From positions 19,445-83,444 of the forward strand of contig NZ_JBAKHX010000033.1 of NCBI RefSeq assembly GCF_036906915.1: DNA of 64,000 nucleotides, in the 5' to 3' direction. Both the position numbers and the translations under genes were made by a program. Under the pieces are notes generated by a model. That model had not been told where the DNA came from. It saw only the letters and a list, made by a program, of their open reading frames with translations, and did no database searches. The stretch comes from Phytohabitans sp036906915 (lineage in GTDB: Bacteria > Actinomycetota > Actinomycetes > Mycobacteriales > Micromonosporaceae). Position 1 is the stretch's first letter. Every line of letters begins with the position of its first letter. Shown here piece by piece: positions 26,442 to 35,601 of the stretch.

Positions 26442-26804
26442 ATGGACGCACTGGAAATCCTTCGGCTGCTGCTGCGCTACCTGCACCTCATCGGCTTCGC
26501 GCTGCTGCTCGGTGGCTTCGCGACGCAATACTTCAGCGGGCGCTATCAGGTTACCTGGGTCATGCGCGTGGGTATCGGCGCGCTGCTGACTTTCGGGGTG
26601 TTGCTGGCGATCCCGTTCCCGGAGGGTGTCGACCTCAACTACGTCAAGCTGGGCGTGAAGCTCGGCATCGGGGTCCTCATCGGCGCCGCGATCGGCGTGG
26701 CCGTGGCGCGTGAGCAGGCCGGGAAAGTCGTCGCGAAGGGACACTTCCTCGGCATCGGGCTGATGACGCTGCTCAACGGGGCGGTGGCGGTCTTCTGGCG
26801 GTGA
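26442..26804 (+). CDS. Small four-helix membrane protein
   Basis: 120 aa starting MDALEILRLLLRYLHLIGFA. Four hydrophobic segments lie near residues 5-28, 38-55, 65-92 and 98-118. The ATG at 26442 is preferred because related small actinobacterial membrane proteins begin at this point (from memory); GTG 26418 and ATG 26424 are in-frame alternatives. There is no clear ribosome site and no operon partner. Function unknown. Confidence 0.7.
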   Translation: MDALEILRLLLRYLHLIGFALLLGGFATQYFSGRYQVTWVMRVGIGALLTFGVLLAIPFPEGVDLNYVKLGVKLGIGVLIGAAIGVAVAREQAGKVVAKGHFLGIGLMTLLNGAVAVFWR

Positions 26805-27179
26805 TCGCTCCCAGAGCTGGACGAAAGTCGTCGAGGTGATCGCGCATGCAGCCGGTTCCTACGTGTGCTAAGACAGCCCCCGCGCTACAACGCTGGCTGC
26901 CGCGGTGTGCATCGTTGTCCTGGCTGTCCGGTGCGTCCGCCGCGCGGAACGTCGTCTCAGTCACGACGACCTCGGCGTCGAAGGCGGCATCCAGACCGGA
27001 GACCACGCCGTGCTGGTGGATGTACCGAATGAAGTTCAAGGTGCCGATGGTTAGCACTTTCTGGGCGGTTGCTCGATGCGCTGCGCGCTGGGCCGGCGCG
27101 GGAGGCCAACTGGCGTGAAGGTGATCGCTTCTGTGGGTCGCCGTTGCCGGGCTCGGTCAGTCAGAGGGGCGCCGTCAGC
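26805..27179. other. Gap with a possible decayed ORF
   Basis: The minus strand is open from 27057 to 26773. Its first half (LTIGTLNFIRYIHQHGVVSG...) looks protein-like, but I cannot assign it and it lacks a clear ribosome site. Nothing else seen. Confidence 0.25.
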
Positions 27180-27216
27180 GTTGACATGGCCCAGGCGTTG
27201 CCGGGGCCATGTCAAC
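27180..27216 (-). terminator. Hairpin downstream of the sugar ABC operon
   Basis: A perfect 13-bp inverted repeat, GTTGACATGGCCC (27180-27192) with its complement (27204-27216), with an 11-nt loop, begins 18 bp beyond the stop of the last permease gene. It suits an operon terminator, although there is no U tract. Confidence 0.7.
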
Positions 27217-27234
27217 GAGGTGGTGGGAGGGACG

Positions 27235-28065
27235 TTAGCCTTTTTCGGCGCCTTGGTTGGCGTCGCGGACGAAGTAGCGTTGGAATATCACGAAGATGAT
27301 CGCTACTGGGATGGTGGCGAGGAGTGCGGCGCCGAGTTTGAGTGGGTACTGGGTGCCGGATCCGAGTGAGCCGCTGACGAGGTCGGCCAGTCCGCGGGGC
27401 AGGGTGAACAGGGATGGGTTCTGCACTGCGACCAGGGTGTGGCCGAATTCGTTCCAGGAGCCTTGGAAGGACAGGATGGTCAGCGTGATCAGGGCTGGCC
27501 GGGCGGTGGGGAGTACGACTGACCAGAAGGTTCGGAAGATGCTGGCGCCGTCGATGCGGGCTGCTTCCTCGATGCTGACCGGTATCGAGTCGAAGAATTG
27601 TTTCATGATGAAGACGCCGGCCGCGTCGGCGATGAGCGGCACGATCAGTGCGGCGTAGGTGTCGTAGATGCCGAGTTGGTTGAGGACCAGGAATTTGGGG
27701 ATGAGCAGGACCACCCCGGGTACGGCCATGAGCGCGATGATGGTGGCGAAGATCGGGCGTCGGCCGGGGAAGCGGAGCCGGGACAGGGCGTAGCCGGCCA
27801 TCGAGTTGAGTAGTACCCGGGTGATCGTGACGATGACGGTGACCAGCAGGGAGTTGCTGAGCCAGGTGGGGAAGCCAGTGCCGTCGAAGATCCGGGTCAT
27901 TGATTCGGTGGTGAACGGGTCCGCGAGGGGCGAGAGTGGGTTGGCTGCCGCGTCCGCTTCGGTTTTGAACGAATTCGCGATCTGGATGACGAACGGGTAG
28001 AGGAAGACCAGGGAGAAGAAGACCAGGATGGCGTAGCCGGCGAACCGGGCGGCGAGCGTACGCAT
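27235..28065 (-). CDS. Carbohydrate ABC permease (MalG-like)
   Basis: 276 aa with six hydrophobic segments and the CUT1 permease coupling loop EEAARIDGASIFRTFWSVVLP (EAA---G type, 21 residues around positions 180-200). The N-terminus FLYPFVIQIANSFKTEAD is typical of MalG partners. Last gene of the LacI/SBP/permease/permease operon; its ATG follows the first permease's TGA after one base. No ATPase gene is present here, so a shared MsiK-type ATPase encoded elsewhere probably drives the importer (known for actinobacterial CUT1 systems; inference here). Confidence 0.92.
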   Translation of the reverse strand: MRTLAARFAGYAILVFFSLVFLYPFVIQIANSFKTEADAAANPLSPLADPFTTESMTRIFDGTGFPTWLSNSLLVTVIVTITRVLLNSMAGYALSRLRFPGRRPIFATIIALMAVPGVVLLIPKFLVLNQLGIYDTYAALIVPLIADAAGVFIMKQFFDSIPVSIEEAARIDGASIFRTFWSVVLPTARPALITLTILSFQGSWNEFGHTLVAVQNPSLFTLPRGLADLVSGSLGSGTQYPLKLGAALLATIPVAIIFVIFQRYFVRDANQGAEKG

Positions 28066-28066
28066 G

Positions 28067-29101
28067 TCAGGGCCTTTCCCGCAGGGCCCGCCGCTGCAGC
28101 AGGGTGAGCAACACGATGATCAGGAACAGGACGAACGAGATGGCCGCGCCGGAGCCGTAGTCGAAGTCGCGGAATGCGGTGCGGTAGGAGAGGTAGGCGG
28201 GCGTGAGGGTCGTCTTGGCCGGGTTTCCCTGGCTCATCACGTAGATTTGGTCGAAGACCTGCCAGGTGCCGATCAGGCCCAACGTGAGCACCAAGAACAT
28301 GGTGGGCCGCAGCTGTGGCAGGGTGATGAAGCGCAGGCGCTGCCAGCGGTTCGCGCCGTCGATGAGCCCGGCCTCGTCCAGTTGGCCTGGGATGTTCTGC
28401 AGGGCGGCCAGGAACATCAGCATGAACGTGCCCGAGGTGGTCCAGACGACGAGGGCGATGATCGCGCACATCGCCACGCTTGGCCCGGAGGTCCAGTCCC
28501 ACCAGGTCAGGCCGAGCACGCCGTGCTCGGTCAGGGCGGCGGGTGGCGCGTTGGTGTCGACGAGTCCGACGCGGTCCAGTAGGAGGTGCAGGATGCCGCG
28601 CGGGTCGACGAACCATTGTGGTCCGTTGATTCCGAAGAAGCCCAGGATGGCGTTGATCGCTCCGCTGTTGGCGAACATGAACAGGAAGACCACGCTGATC
28701 GCGACGGAGCTGGTCACTGATGGGAAGTAGAACGCGGTCCGGAAGAAGCTTTTGCCCTTGAGTAGTCGGTTGTTGACGACGAGGGCGAGGGTGAGGGCCA
28801 GCCCGGTCTGTAGTGGTACGACGGCGAGCACGTAGTAGGCGTTGTTGCGGATGCTGGTCATGAAGTTTTCGCGGGCGAGGCCGTCCTGCGTGAACAGGTT
28901 GGTGTAGTTGTCCAGCCCGGCGAGGGGGACGCCCGACTGGAACGGGCTGCCTTGCCCGTTCCAGTCGGTGAAGCTGACCCAGAGCGCCATGAGGATCGGC
29001 ACTAGCAGGAACAGTCCGAGCAGGAGTACCACGGGGGAGACGAAGAGCCAGCCGGTTATCCGTTCGTTGCCGCGGATGCCGCCGCGCTTGGAGTCGGCCA
29101 C
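28067..29101 (-). CDS. Carbohydrate ABC permease (MalF-like)
   Basis: 344 aa, about six membrane helices. The coupling loop reads QLDEAGLIDGANRWQRLRF and the C-terminal part holds the TLGLIGTWQVFDQIYVMSQG block usual in CUT1 permeases. The GTG start (MADSKRGG...) is 5 bp after the binding-protein stop; the frame upstream is antisense or out-of-frame sequence within that gene. A large periplasmic loop lies near residues 165-200. It forms the pore with the MalG-like subunit. Confidence 0.9.
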   Translation of the reverse strand: MADSKRGGIRGNERITGWLFVSPVVLLLGLFLLVPILMALWVSFTDWNGQGSPFQSGVPLAGLDNYTNLFTQDGLARENFMTSIRNNAYYVLAVVPLQTGLALTLALVVNNRLLKGKSFFRTAFYFPSVTSSVAISVVFLFMFANSGAINAILGFFGINGPQWFVDPRGILHLLLDRVGLVDTNAPPAALTEHGVLGLTWWDWTSGPSVAMCAIIALVVWTTSGTFMLMFLAALQNIPGQLDEAGLIDGANRWQRLRFITLPQLRPTMFLVLTLGLIGTWQVFDQIYVMSQGNPAKTTLTPAYLSYRTAFRDFDYGSGAAISFVLFLIIVLLTLLQRRALRERP

Positions 29102-29106
29102 GGTGG

Positions 29107-30348
29107 TCAGCCGCCGAGTGCCGTCTTGGCGTTCTTGTCGAAGCGTTGCAGTACTGCCTTGGGGGTGCCGGTGGTCAGGCCTTGCAGTGCGGTGTCCAGG
29201 TCGGCCAGGACGCTGTCCATCTTGGGTGCGTTCACCGGGCCGTGTCCGTAGGCGGCTCCAGCGATGAACGCGGCGTCCTCGGGGAACTTGGCGGTGTACT
29301 GCGCCTGGGCGGACTGCCGCGAGGGCATGACGCCGAACGCGGTCGCGAACTGCATCTGCTGGTCGGCTGTGGTCATCGCCTCGACGAACTTGATCGCCTG
29401 GTCTTTGAACTGGCTCTTGGCCGCGATTCCCCAGCATTGGGTGAACGACAGGGTTCCCTTGGTGCCGGTCGGGCCGGCGGGCAGTTCCTTGACCGTGTAC
29501 TTGACGTTCGGGAAGTCGGCCTTCATCGCGCCCTTGATCCAGTTGCCCTCGATCGTCATGGCGACCTTGGCCTTGCCGAACGCCTCGCCGCCCCAGCCGG
29601 TGTCGAGTTGCTTCGGATACTGCGCCAGCCCGTTCTTCAGCAGCCCCTGCACGTAGCCCAGCGCCGTCTCGTTCGCGGGGGTGTCGGCCGTGGGCTGCTT
29701 GCCGTCGGCGCTGGTCCACCAGCCGCCGTTCTGCACCAGGAAGGCGCCGATCCGGTCGCGGGTGTCGCCGATCGCGAGCGGGACGATGCCCTTGGCCTTG
29801 ATCTTCTGCGCGGCGGTGGTGAGCTGGTCCCAGTTCGTGGGGATGTCCGCGTCGGTCAGCCCGGCCTTCGTCCATAGGTCGGCGTTGATTTGCAGGGCGA
29901 GGGTCGAGGTGTCCTTGGGTATGCAGTACAGCTTGCTGTCGTAGGTGAACGCCTGGCGCAGGTTCGGGTAGAAGTCGTCGACGTTGGAGACCTTGTCCGC
30001 GTACGGTTCGAGGGCTCCGACGCTGGCGTAGTCGGCGAACCGGGCGGCGTCGACGTAGAAGACGTCCGGCGGGGTGCTGCCGGCCAGTGCCTGTCCGAGC
30101 TGTTGGGCGATGTCCTGCGCGGGGGTGACCGTGGCCTTGTTGCCGGTGGCGCCGGCCCAGCTGGCGGTGGCGTCGGTGACGGCCTTGGTCTCGGCCTCGC
30201 CGGACGAGGCGATCAGGATCTTCAGGTCGGCGGGTCCGGTGCTCTGCTGGGCGGCGCCGCTCGGGTCGTCGTCGAAGCCACCGCCGCAGGCGGTGGTCGT
30301 CAACAGGAGCGCGGCCGCGACCGCGGTGGCGAATCTGCTGTGTCTCAT
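29107..30348 (-). CDS. Sugar-binding lipoprotein of a CUT1 ABC importer
   Basis: 413-aa extracellular solute-binding protein, family 1. Residues 1-21 are a lipoprotein signal with Cys21 (LTTTAC). The mature part has the family features PPDVFYVDAARFADYAS, IPTNWDQLTTAAQKIKAK and the Trp-rich sugar contact NGGWWTSADG. An AGGAG site precedes the ATG, which overlaps the LacI gene stop by ATGA. The ligand is probably an oligosaccharide, given the divergent debranching-type glucosidase. Confidence 0.92.
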   Translation of the reverse strand: MRHSRFATAVAAALLLTTTACGGGFDDDPSGAAQQSTGPADLKILIASSGEAETKAVTDATASWAGATGNKATVTPAQDIAQQLGQALAGSTPPDVFYVDAARFADYASVGALEPYADKVSNVDDFYPNLRQAFTYDSKLYCIPKDTSTLALQINADLWTKAGLTDADIPTNWDQLTTAAQKIKAKGIVPLAIGDTRDRIGAFLVQNGGWWTSADGKQPTADTPANETALGYVQGLLKNGLAQYPKQLDTGWGGEAFGKAKVAMTIEGNWIKGAMKADFPNVKYTVKELPAGPTGTKGTLSFTQCWGIAAKSQFKDQAIKFVEAMTTADQQMQFATAFGVMPSRQSAQAQYTAKFPEDAAFIAGAAYGHGPVNAPKMDSVLADLDTALQGLTTGTPKAVLQRFDKNAKTALGG

Positions 30349-31340
30349 GTGGTGGCTCCTTGGGGGGTTGTTTGGCGTAGGACGAGAGAGGGCGCAAGCA
30401 GGAGTTGACGAGGTGTCCCGGAGTGGTCCAGGACGTCGGCGAGCAGGTCGATGCAGCGGGCCGCCGCCTCGGTGAGGGGCTGGCTGACGCTGGTGAGCCC
30501 GACCGCTTGGGCGACCGGGGTGTCGTCGAAGCCGATCACGGCGCAGGTGTGGCCGGACTCGCGGATGGCGCGTAGGGCGCCGAGGGCGAGGGAGTCGGAG
30601 GCGCAGACCAGGGCGTCCACCGACGGCAGCAGGTCGGCGACGGCGGCGGCGCCGGACTCGATGCCGTCGGCGACGGCGCGGTCGAGGCCGGTGCCCGGCA
30701 GGCTGGAGTCGGCGAGGGTGGTGGCCCAGCCGGCGCGGCGGGCGTCGCCGACACCGGAGCCGGCCGGCCAGCCGAGGAAGCCGATCCGGCGGTGGCCGGC
30801 GTCGAGCAGGTGCCGGGTCGCCGCCGCGGTGCCGGCGGCGTTGTCGACGTCGACCCAGGAGTGGGTGTCCGGGGCACCCCAGGGCCGGCCGAAGGTCACG
30901 AACGGCACTTCGTGCTCGGCCAGCCAGGACGTGCGCACGTCGCCGTGGTGCGTGCTGGTCAGGACGAAGGCGTCCAGGTCGTAGGAGGTCAGCAGGCTTT
31001 CGTAGGTGGCGATCTCGTCGGTGTCGTCGGTGGCGGTATAGAGCATCACCCGGTAGCCGGCCGGCGCGGCGGCGTCGGTGAGCCCGTGCAGGAAACGGTC
31101 CAGCACCGAGCCGTTGATCCCGTCCCGGGACGGCTCGATGCGCACCGCGATGAGCCGGGACCGTCCGGTACGCATCTGCCGGGCGGCCTGGTTGGCGCGG
31201 TAGCCGAGGGCCGAGATCGCCTCCAGGACCCGCTCGCGTGTCTCCTCGCGCACCACCTCGGGGGTGTTCAGCACGTTGGAGACCGTCTGCCGGGAGACCC
31301 CGGCGCGCTCGGCAACAGTGGCTATCGTGACCTTCGACAA
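30345..31340 (-). CDS. LacI-family repressor of the oligosaccharide locus
   Basis: 331 aa from a TTG start with AGGAG 8 bp upstream; the longer open frame above it has no ribosome site and crosses the operators. The LacI DNA-binding domain begins SKVTIATVAERAGVSRQTVS and includes the hinge helix region NQAARQMRTGRS. The periplasmic-binding-like sensor domain follows (WLAEHEVPFVTFGRPWG, ALVCASDSLALGALRA). First gene of its own operon with the importer. Paired operators lie 21 bp upstream, so autoregulation and control of the divergent glucosidase are likely. Confidence 0.92.
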   Translation of the reverse strand: MSKVTIATVAERAGVSRQTVSNVLNTPEVVREETRERVLEAISALGYRANQAARQMRTGRSRLIAVRIEPSRDGINGSVLDRFLHGLTDAAAPAGYRVMLYTATDDTDEIATYESLLTSYDLDAFVLTSTHHGDVRTSWLAEHEVPFVTFGRPWGAPDTHSWVDVDNAAGTAAATRHLLDAGHRRIGFLGWPAGSGVGDARRAGWATTLADSSLPGTGLDRAVADGIESGAAAVADLLPSVDALVCASDSLALGALRAIRESGHTCAVIGFDDTPVAQAVGLTSVSQPLTEAAARCIDLLADVLDHSGTPRQLLLAPSLVLRQTTPQGATT

Positions 31341-31360
31341 CTTTTGAACTCCTATATCCT

Positions 31361-31404
31361 CTTGAACGATCGAATTCGCATCCGGCATCATTAGATCGTT
31401 CAAG
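31361..31404. promoter_or_regulatory. Paired LacI-type operator in the divergent promoter
   Basis: CTTGAACGATC (31361-31371) and its exact complement GATCGTTCAAG (31394-31404) lie 33 bp apart, start to start, between the LacI gene and the glucosidase gene. The same pair recurs at 37153-37199. The proximal end is 67 bp from the glucosidase ATG. Confidence 0.75.
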
Positions 31405-31470
31405 TTGCTGGAATGTTTCGTACTTTGCTTCACGGCCCCGCACCCTGTCAAGACCCGTTGAGGGGATCCC

Positions 31471-33483
31471 ATGACCCGTCTTCAGCCGCTGCTACACGAC
31501 CTCGTCGCCACCATCGCCGCGCCCACCACCGCGCTGGCCGGCCCGGACGGGCAGATCCGCGCGGCCGGGGTGCAGGGCGTCTTCCACGGCGACGCGCGAG
31601 TGTTGTCCGAGGCGGTGCTGCACCTCGATGACCGGGAGACCGAGCCGATCGGCCACGCCTTCGACGGCGCCGGCACCACCCACTTCGTCTCGCTCGCCCG
31701 CTGGCTCGGCGACCCCGGCCCGGACCCTACGGTGCGGATCGAACGGACCCGCATGGTCACCGCGGGCCGGATCGACGAGCGCATCACGCTCGTCTCGGAC
31801 GCCTCCGTGCCGGTCAGCACCACGGTCACCGTCGACCTGGCGGCCGACCTGGCCTCCATCGCGGTGGTCAAGACCGGCGGCCCGGCGACGCCGGTGGCCG
31901 CCCGTCGCTACGCGGACGGCGTTCTGACCTGGGAGCGCGACGACATCACGGTCACGGCCACCGCCGAGCACGCCGGCGCCGATGACCGCGGCCGGCTGAC
32001 CTGGCCGGTCACGCTCGCCCCGGGCACAACCACAACGGTGACCTTCACCGTCCGGGCGAACGACCCGGCCGCCGTGGTGCACGCCCCCACCCGGGCCCAC
32101 GACTGGAGTGCCGCCCAGGTCACGACCGGCGACCAACGCCTGGGCCGACTGGTCACGCGTTCCCTCGACGACCTCCGGTCGCTGCGGCTCACCGACGGCG
32201 AGGACGTCTTCCTCGGCGCCGGCGTGCCGTGGTTCCTCACCCTGTTCGGCCGTGACAGCATCTGGGCCGCCCGAATGCTGCTGCCGCTGGGCACCGACCT
32301 CGCCGCCGGAACGCTGCGTGTCCTCGCCCGCCGCCAGGGCACCAAGCTCGACCCCGACTCCGGCGAGGCACCCGGCAAGATCCTGCACGAGTTGCGCCGG
32401 CAGGAGATGGTCATGGAAAGCCACAACCTGCACCTACCCGCGGCCTACTACGGCACCATCGACGCCACCCCGCTGTGGATCAGCCTGCTGCACGACGCCT
32501 GGCGCTGGGGCCTCGCCTCAGCCGAGGTCAGCAAGCTGCTCCCACATCTGCAGGCCGCGCTCGACTGGCTGGCCACCGACGCCGACCCGGACGGCGACGG
32601 ATTCCTGGAATACCTCGACACCAGCGGCCGCGGCCTGGCCAACCAGGGCTGGAAAGACTCCGGCGACGCCGTCCGCTACCACGACGGCCGGCTCGCCGAG
32701 CCACCAATCGCGTTGGCCGAGGTACAGGGGTACGCCTACCGCGCGGCCCTGGACGGCGCCGACCTGCTGGACGCCTTCGAACGGCCCGGCGGCGATCGGT
32801 GGCGCGAGCACGCCGCCGGCCTCGCCGACCGGTTCCGGGCGAAGTTCTGGGTTGACGGCGGCTACCCGGCCATGGCCCTGGACCGCGACAAACGCCCCGT
32901 CGACGCGCTCACCAGCAACATCGGCCACCTACTCGGCACCGGCCTGCTCACCGCCGCGGAAGAGCGAGCGGTCGCCACCGCGCTCGGCAGTGAGGCGATG
33001 TCCGGCGGCTACGGGCTGCGCACCATGTCCGACCGCGACGGCGGCTTCGCGCCGCTGTCCTACCACTGCGGCTCGGTGTGGACCCACGACACCGCCATCG
33101 TCGCCGCCGGACTCGCCAAAGCCGGTTTCCCCGCCGAGGCGACCACGCTCATCGACGGGCTGCTGACCGCCGCCGAGACCTTCGACTACCGGCTACCCGA
33201 ACTGCACGCCGGACACCCGCGCTCGGCGCTGAACCGGCCGATGCCCTACCCGGCGGCCTGCCGCCCACAGGCATGGTCGGCCGCCGCCGCAGTGCTGATC
33301 CTGCAGACCACAATCGGCCTAGAGCCGGACGTCCCGAACGGCCGGGTCCGGCTAAACCCGCTGCCCGACTCGCCGTTCGGCCCGGTGACCGCACGAGGCC
33401 TGCGGATCGCCGACCACCCGATCAACGTCACCCCCGGCTCACGCCTCACCGGCCTACCTGCCGGACTTTCAGTCGAAAGATGA
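31471..33483 (+). CDS. Amylo-alpha-1,6-glucosidase / debranching-type glycoside hydrolase
   Basis: 670 aa. Residues 1-200 match the N-terminal domain of glycogen-debranching-type enzymes (LLHDLVATIAAPTTALAG, then GVQGVFHGDARVLSEAVL). Residues 215-660 form an alpha/alpha-toroid hydrolase domain with FLTLFGRDSIWAARMLLPLG, GRGLANQGWKDSGD and the LPELHAGH end block. It has no signal peptide, so it would act on imported oligosaccharides. A GAGGGG site precedes the ATG. Divergent from the LacI/importer operon and sharing its paired operator, it is the likely intracellular hydrolase of the pathway. Debranching of malto-oligosaccharides is the family-level guess. Confidence 0.9.
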   Translation: MTRLQPLLHDLVATIAAPTTALAGPDGQIRAAGVQGVFHGDARVLSEAVLHLDDRETEPIGHAFDGAGTTHFVSLARWLGDPGPDPTVRIERTRMVTAGRIDERITLVSDASVPVSTTVTVDLAADLASIAVVKTGGPATPVAARRYADGVLTWERDDITVTATAEHAGADDRGRLTWPVTLAPGTTTTVTFTVRANDPAAVVHAPTRAHDWSAAQVTTGDQRLGRLVTRSLDDLRSLRLTDGEDVFLGAGVPWFLTLFGRDSIWAARMLLPLGTDLAAGTLRVLARRQGTKLDPDSGEAPGKILHELRRQEMVMESHNLHLPAAYYGTIDATPLWISLLHDAWRWGLASAEVSKLLPHLQAALDWLATDADPDGDGFLEYLDTSGRGLANQGWKDSGDAVRYHDGRLAEPPIALAEVQGYAYRAALDGADLLDAFERPGGDRWREHAAGLADRFRAKFWVDGGYPAMALDRDKRPVDALTSNIGHLLGTGLLTAAEERAVATALGSEAMSGGYGLRTMSDRDGGFAPLSYHCGSVWTHDTAIVAAGLAKAGFPAEATTLIDGLLTAAETFDYRLPELHAGHPRSALNRPMPYPAACRPQAWSAAAAVLILQTTIGLEPDVPNGRVRLNPLPDSPFGPVTARGLRIADHPINVTPGSRLTGLPAGLSVER

Positions 33484-34009
33484 GCCCAGCCCGATCGAGC
33501 GACTGGCCTGGAAGGCAGTAGCCGAGCCGTAAACCTCGCCTGAGCGGACGAACGACACCGTCCGGCTGCCTTCGTCGCCGCGGGCGACAGGCAGTCGCTC
33601 ATCGTACTGGCGCATCGTCCTGCCGAATCGAGCGGAGCAGCTCCAAACGAGCCAGGGCAGGCACAGACGGATCAGCCGCCGCCATCTGAACGACACTGTC
33701 CTGCCACCCGGCGGCACCCACACGTCGCAACAATCCCGCAATCACACCAACAGCTCTTCGCATACGGCGAGGGTGGTAGATCAACCAAGGTTTAAGTCAA
33801 GCTCCCCCCGGCGAGGAGCTCAGATCCGAAGGTGAGCGGGTCATGCCGTCGTCGGACGCGCAACGACCGGGCAGCACGTGTCGCGCCGAGCGCGACGAGG
33901 CAGTCGACGTCCACGCCGCGATCCCCGTCCCCACACCGCAGGCAACGTACGCGCCCCAGCCACCGTCCTACCAGGACAGACGCCGATCATCTGTTTTCTG
34001 GTATTGAGG
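33484..34009. other. Gap without a confident gene
   Basis: About 525 bp. On the minus strand 33599-33784 is open (MRRAVGVIAGLLRRVGAA... after a TTG or ATG), but I recognise no family and see no ribosome site. Otherwise no features. Confidence 0.3.
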
Positions 34010-34804
34010 TTAGGCGCTGGCGCCGGCGTAGGAGCGTAGCGAGCGCCGCCACGCGAGCGTTGCGAAGATGACGGCGCAGGCTGCCGCGGCTGGCGCGAGC
34101 AGCAGCATGGAGGGGTTGAGGCGGCCGAGCAGCGCAGCGGCGGGGTATGTGGTCAGGAACGCGATCGGTACGACGGTAAGGATGGTCTGTACGGGGTTGC
34201 GGTACAGGTCTACCGGGAAACGGGACAGCTCGACGAAGGCGTAGCCGACTCGGCCGAGTTCCTCGGCCGCTACCAGCTTCACGGCTAGCGCCATCATCAA
34301 AACGGTCAGGGCGTACATCAGCAGCACGGCGCACGCCAACATCCAGGCGAACGACGCGAGCGCGGTCACAGACGTGCCCCGGCCGGCGAGGACGATCCCG
34401 GTCGTGGTCAGGGCCAAGCCGAGTACCGGGTCGAGCAGCGTGTTGACGTTCAGGTGGCGCAGGCTGACCAGGAGTTGCGCGTCGAACGGCTTGATGAGCA
34501 GGAAGTCGAGCGTTCCGAGGCGCACGTAGTCGGTCATGCGTTCCAGGTTGGGCTGCAGCAGCATCTGGCGTAGGCCGTTGAGGGTGAAGAACAGGCCGAT
34601 GACGACCAGGACCTCGGCGTTGGTCCAGCCGGCCACGGCGCCGGTGTACCGGAAGTAGACCGACGCCCCGGCGACCGCCCACAGCATCCAGAACATGCTC
34701 AGCGCGACGTTGGAGACGAAGTTCAGCCGGTATTCCACCTCGCTGGCCACGGCCGCCCGCCAGCAGATGAGAAGGATGCGGGCGTGGCGGGTCCACCCGG
34801 TCAT
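34010..34804 (-). CDS. ABC-2 type exporter permease, second subunit
   Basis: 264 aa, six predicted membrane helices. It starts MTGWTRHARILLICWRAAVA and has the family block YVRLGTLDFLLIKPFDAQLL near residue 95. Its ATG overlaps the stop of the other permease by 4 bp. It belongs to the ABC-2 family group in which one ATPase works with two dissimilar permeases. The exported compound is unknown; drug or lipid export are common guesses for the group. Confidence 0.85.
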   Translation of the reverse strand: MTGWTRHARILLICWRAAVASEVEYRLNFVSNVALSMFWMLWAVAGASVYFRYTGAVAGWTNAEVLVVIGLFFTLNGLRQMLLQPNLERMTDYVRLGTLDFLLIKPFDAQLLVSLRHLNVNTLLDPVLGLALTTTGIVLAGRGTSVTALASFAWMLACAVLLMYALTVLMMALAVKLVAAEELGRVGYAFVELSRFPVDLYRNPVQTILTVVPIAFLTTYPAAALLGRLNPSMLLLAPAAAACAVIFATLAWRRSLRSYAGASA

Positions 34805-35601
34805 CCGGCCACCGCCTGGTAGCGGCGGACGCCGCGCCGCCAGGTGATCCGGTACAGCAGGGCGAACACCGCGAGCCAGCCGAGCCCGACGGCGAAACCG
34901 TACAGGGTCTGGCGTACGTCGAGGCGGCCCATCAGCAACTCGATGGGGAAGCCCATCGTGGTGCGGAACGGCAACACGGAAGCTGCGGTGCGCACCCAGT
35001 CCGGCATCAACGCCAGAGGGGCGACCCAGCCGGAGGTGAACGAGCCGAGGCCCCACCACAGCATCCACATATTGGTCGTTTGTGTGCTCCAGAACCCGAT
35101 GAGGGCGAAGGTCGAGGCCATGAGCAGGCTGACCCCGTACGCCAGGGCCAGCGCGACGGCGACGGCGACGAGCCGGACCGGATTGGCCGGGTAGTCCAAG
35201 CCCGGTACCAGCAGCGCGGCGACCGCCAGGGCCGGTGCCAGCATCGTCAGGAGCACCAGCCGATGGCCGAGGTCGCTGCTGGTGTACTGGTGGAACGGGT
35301 GCACGGGGCGCAGCAGCCGCACGGACAGGTCGCCGCTGCGCATGTCCGCGTCCCACTGCCACACGACGTGGTTGCCGGAAAGGTTCCACAGCAGCGTCGC
35401 CGCCGCGTAGTAGGACAGAAAGTCACCGGTGGTCCAGCCCGCCGGTGGGCCGCCCTCGGCGACCACGGTGAGCCACACCGCCATGGTCAGCAGCGGGAAG
35501 AAGCCGGTGATCACGCCCAGGACGGCCCGGCCCCGGTAGGTGACGGCCGCCAGTGTCGCGCTGCGCACCAGCGGCGGGTACGCGGCGAGCAGCTCACGCA
35601 T
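34801..35601 (-). CDS. ABC-2 type exporter permease, first subunit
   Basis: 266 aa with about six membrane segments. Family blocks include GDFLSYYAAATLLWNLSG, DMRSGDLSVRLLRPVHPFHQ and the C-terminal LYRITWRRGVRRYQAVAG. It overlaps the ATPase gene by 8 bp and the next permease by 4 bp, so all three are one transcription unit. It forms a heteromeric channel with the second subunit. Confidence 0.87.
   Translation of the reverse strand: MRELLAAYPPLVRSATLAAVTYRGRAVLGVITGFFPLLTMAVWLTVVAEGGPPAGWTTGDFLSYYAAATLLWNLSGNHVVWQWDADMRSGDLSVRLLRPVHPFHQYTSSDLGHRLVLLTMLAPALAVAALLVPGLDYPANPVRLVAVAVALALAYGVSLLMASTFALIGFWSTQTTNMWMLWWGLGSFTSGWVAPLALMPDWVRTAASVLPFRTTMGFPIELLMGRLDVRQTLYGFAVGLGWLAVFALLYRITWRRGVRRYQAVAG

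Noticed and set aside
31341..31472. Longer start for the LacI gene (extra 44 residues)
   Set aside because: The extension has no ribosome site, would encode the operator sequence and lies before the standard LacI N-terminus; TTG 31340 has AGGAG upstream.
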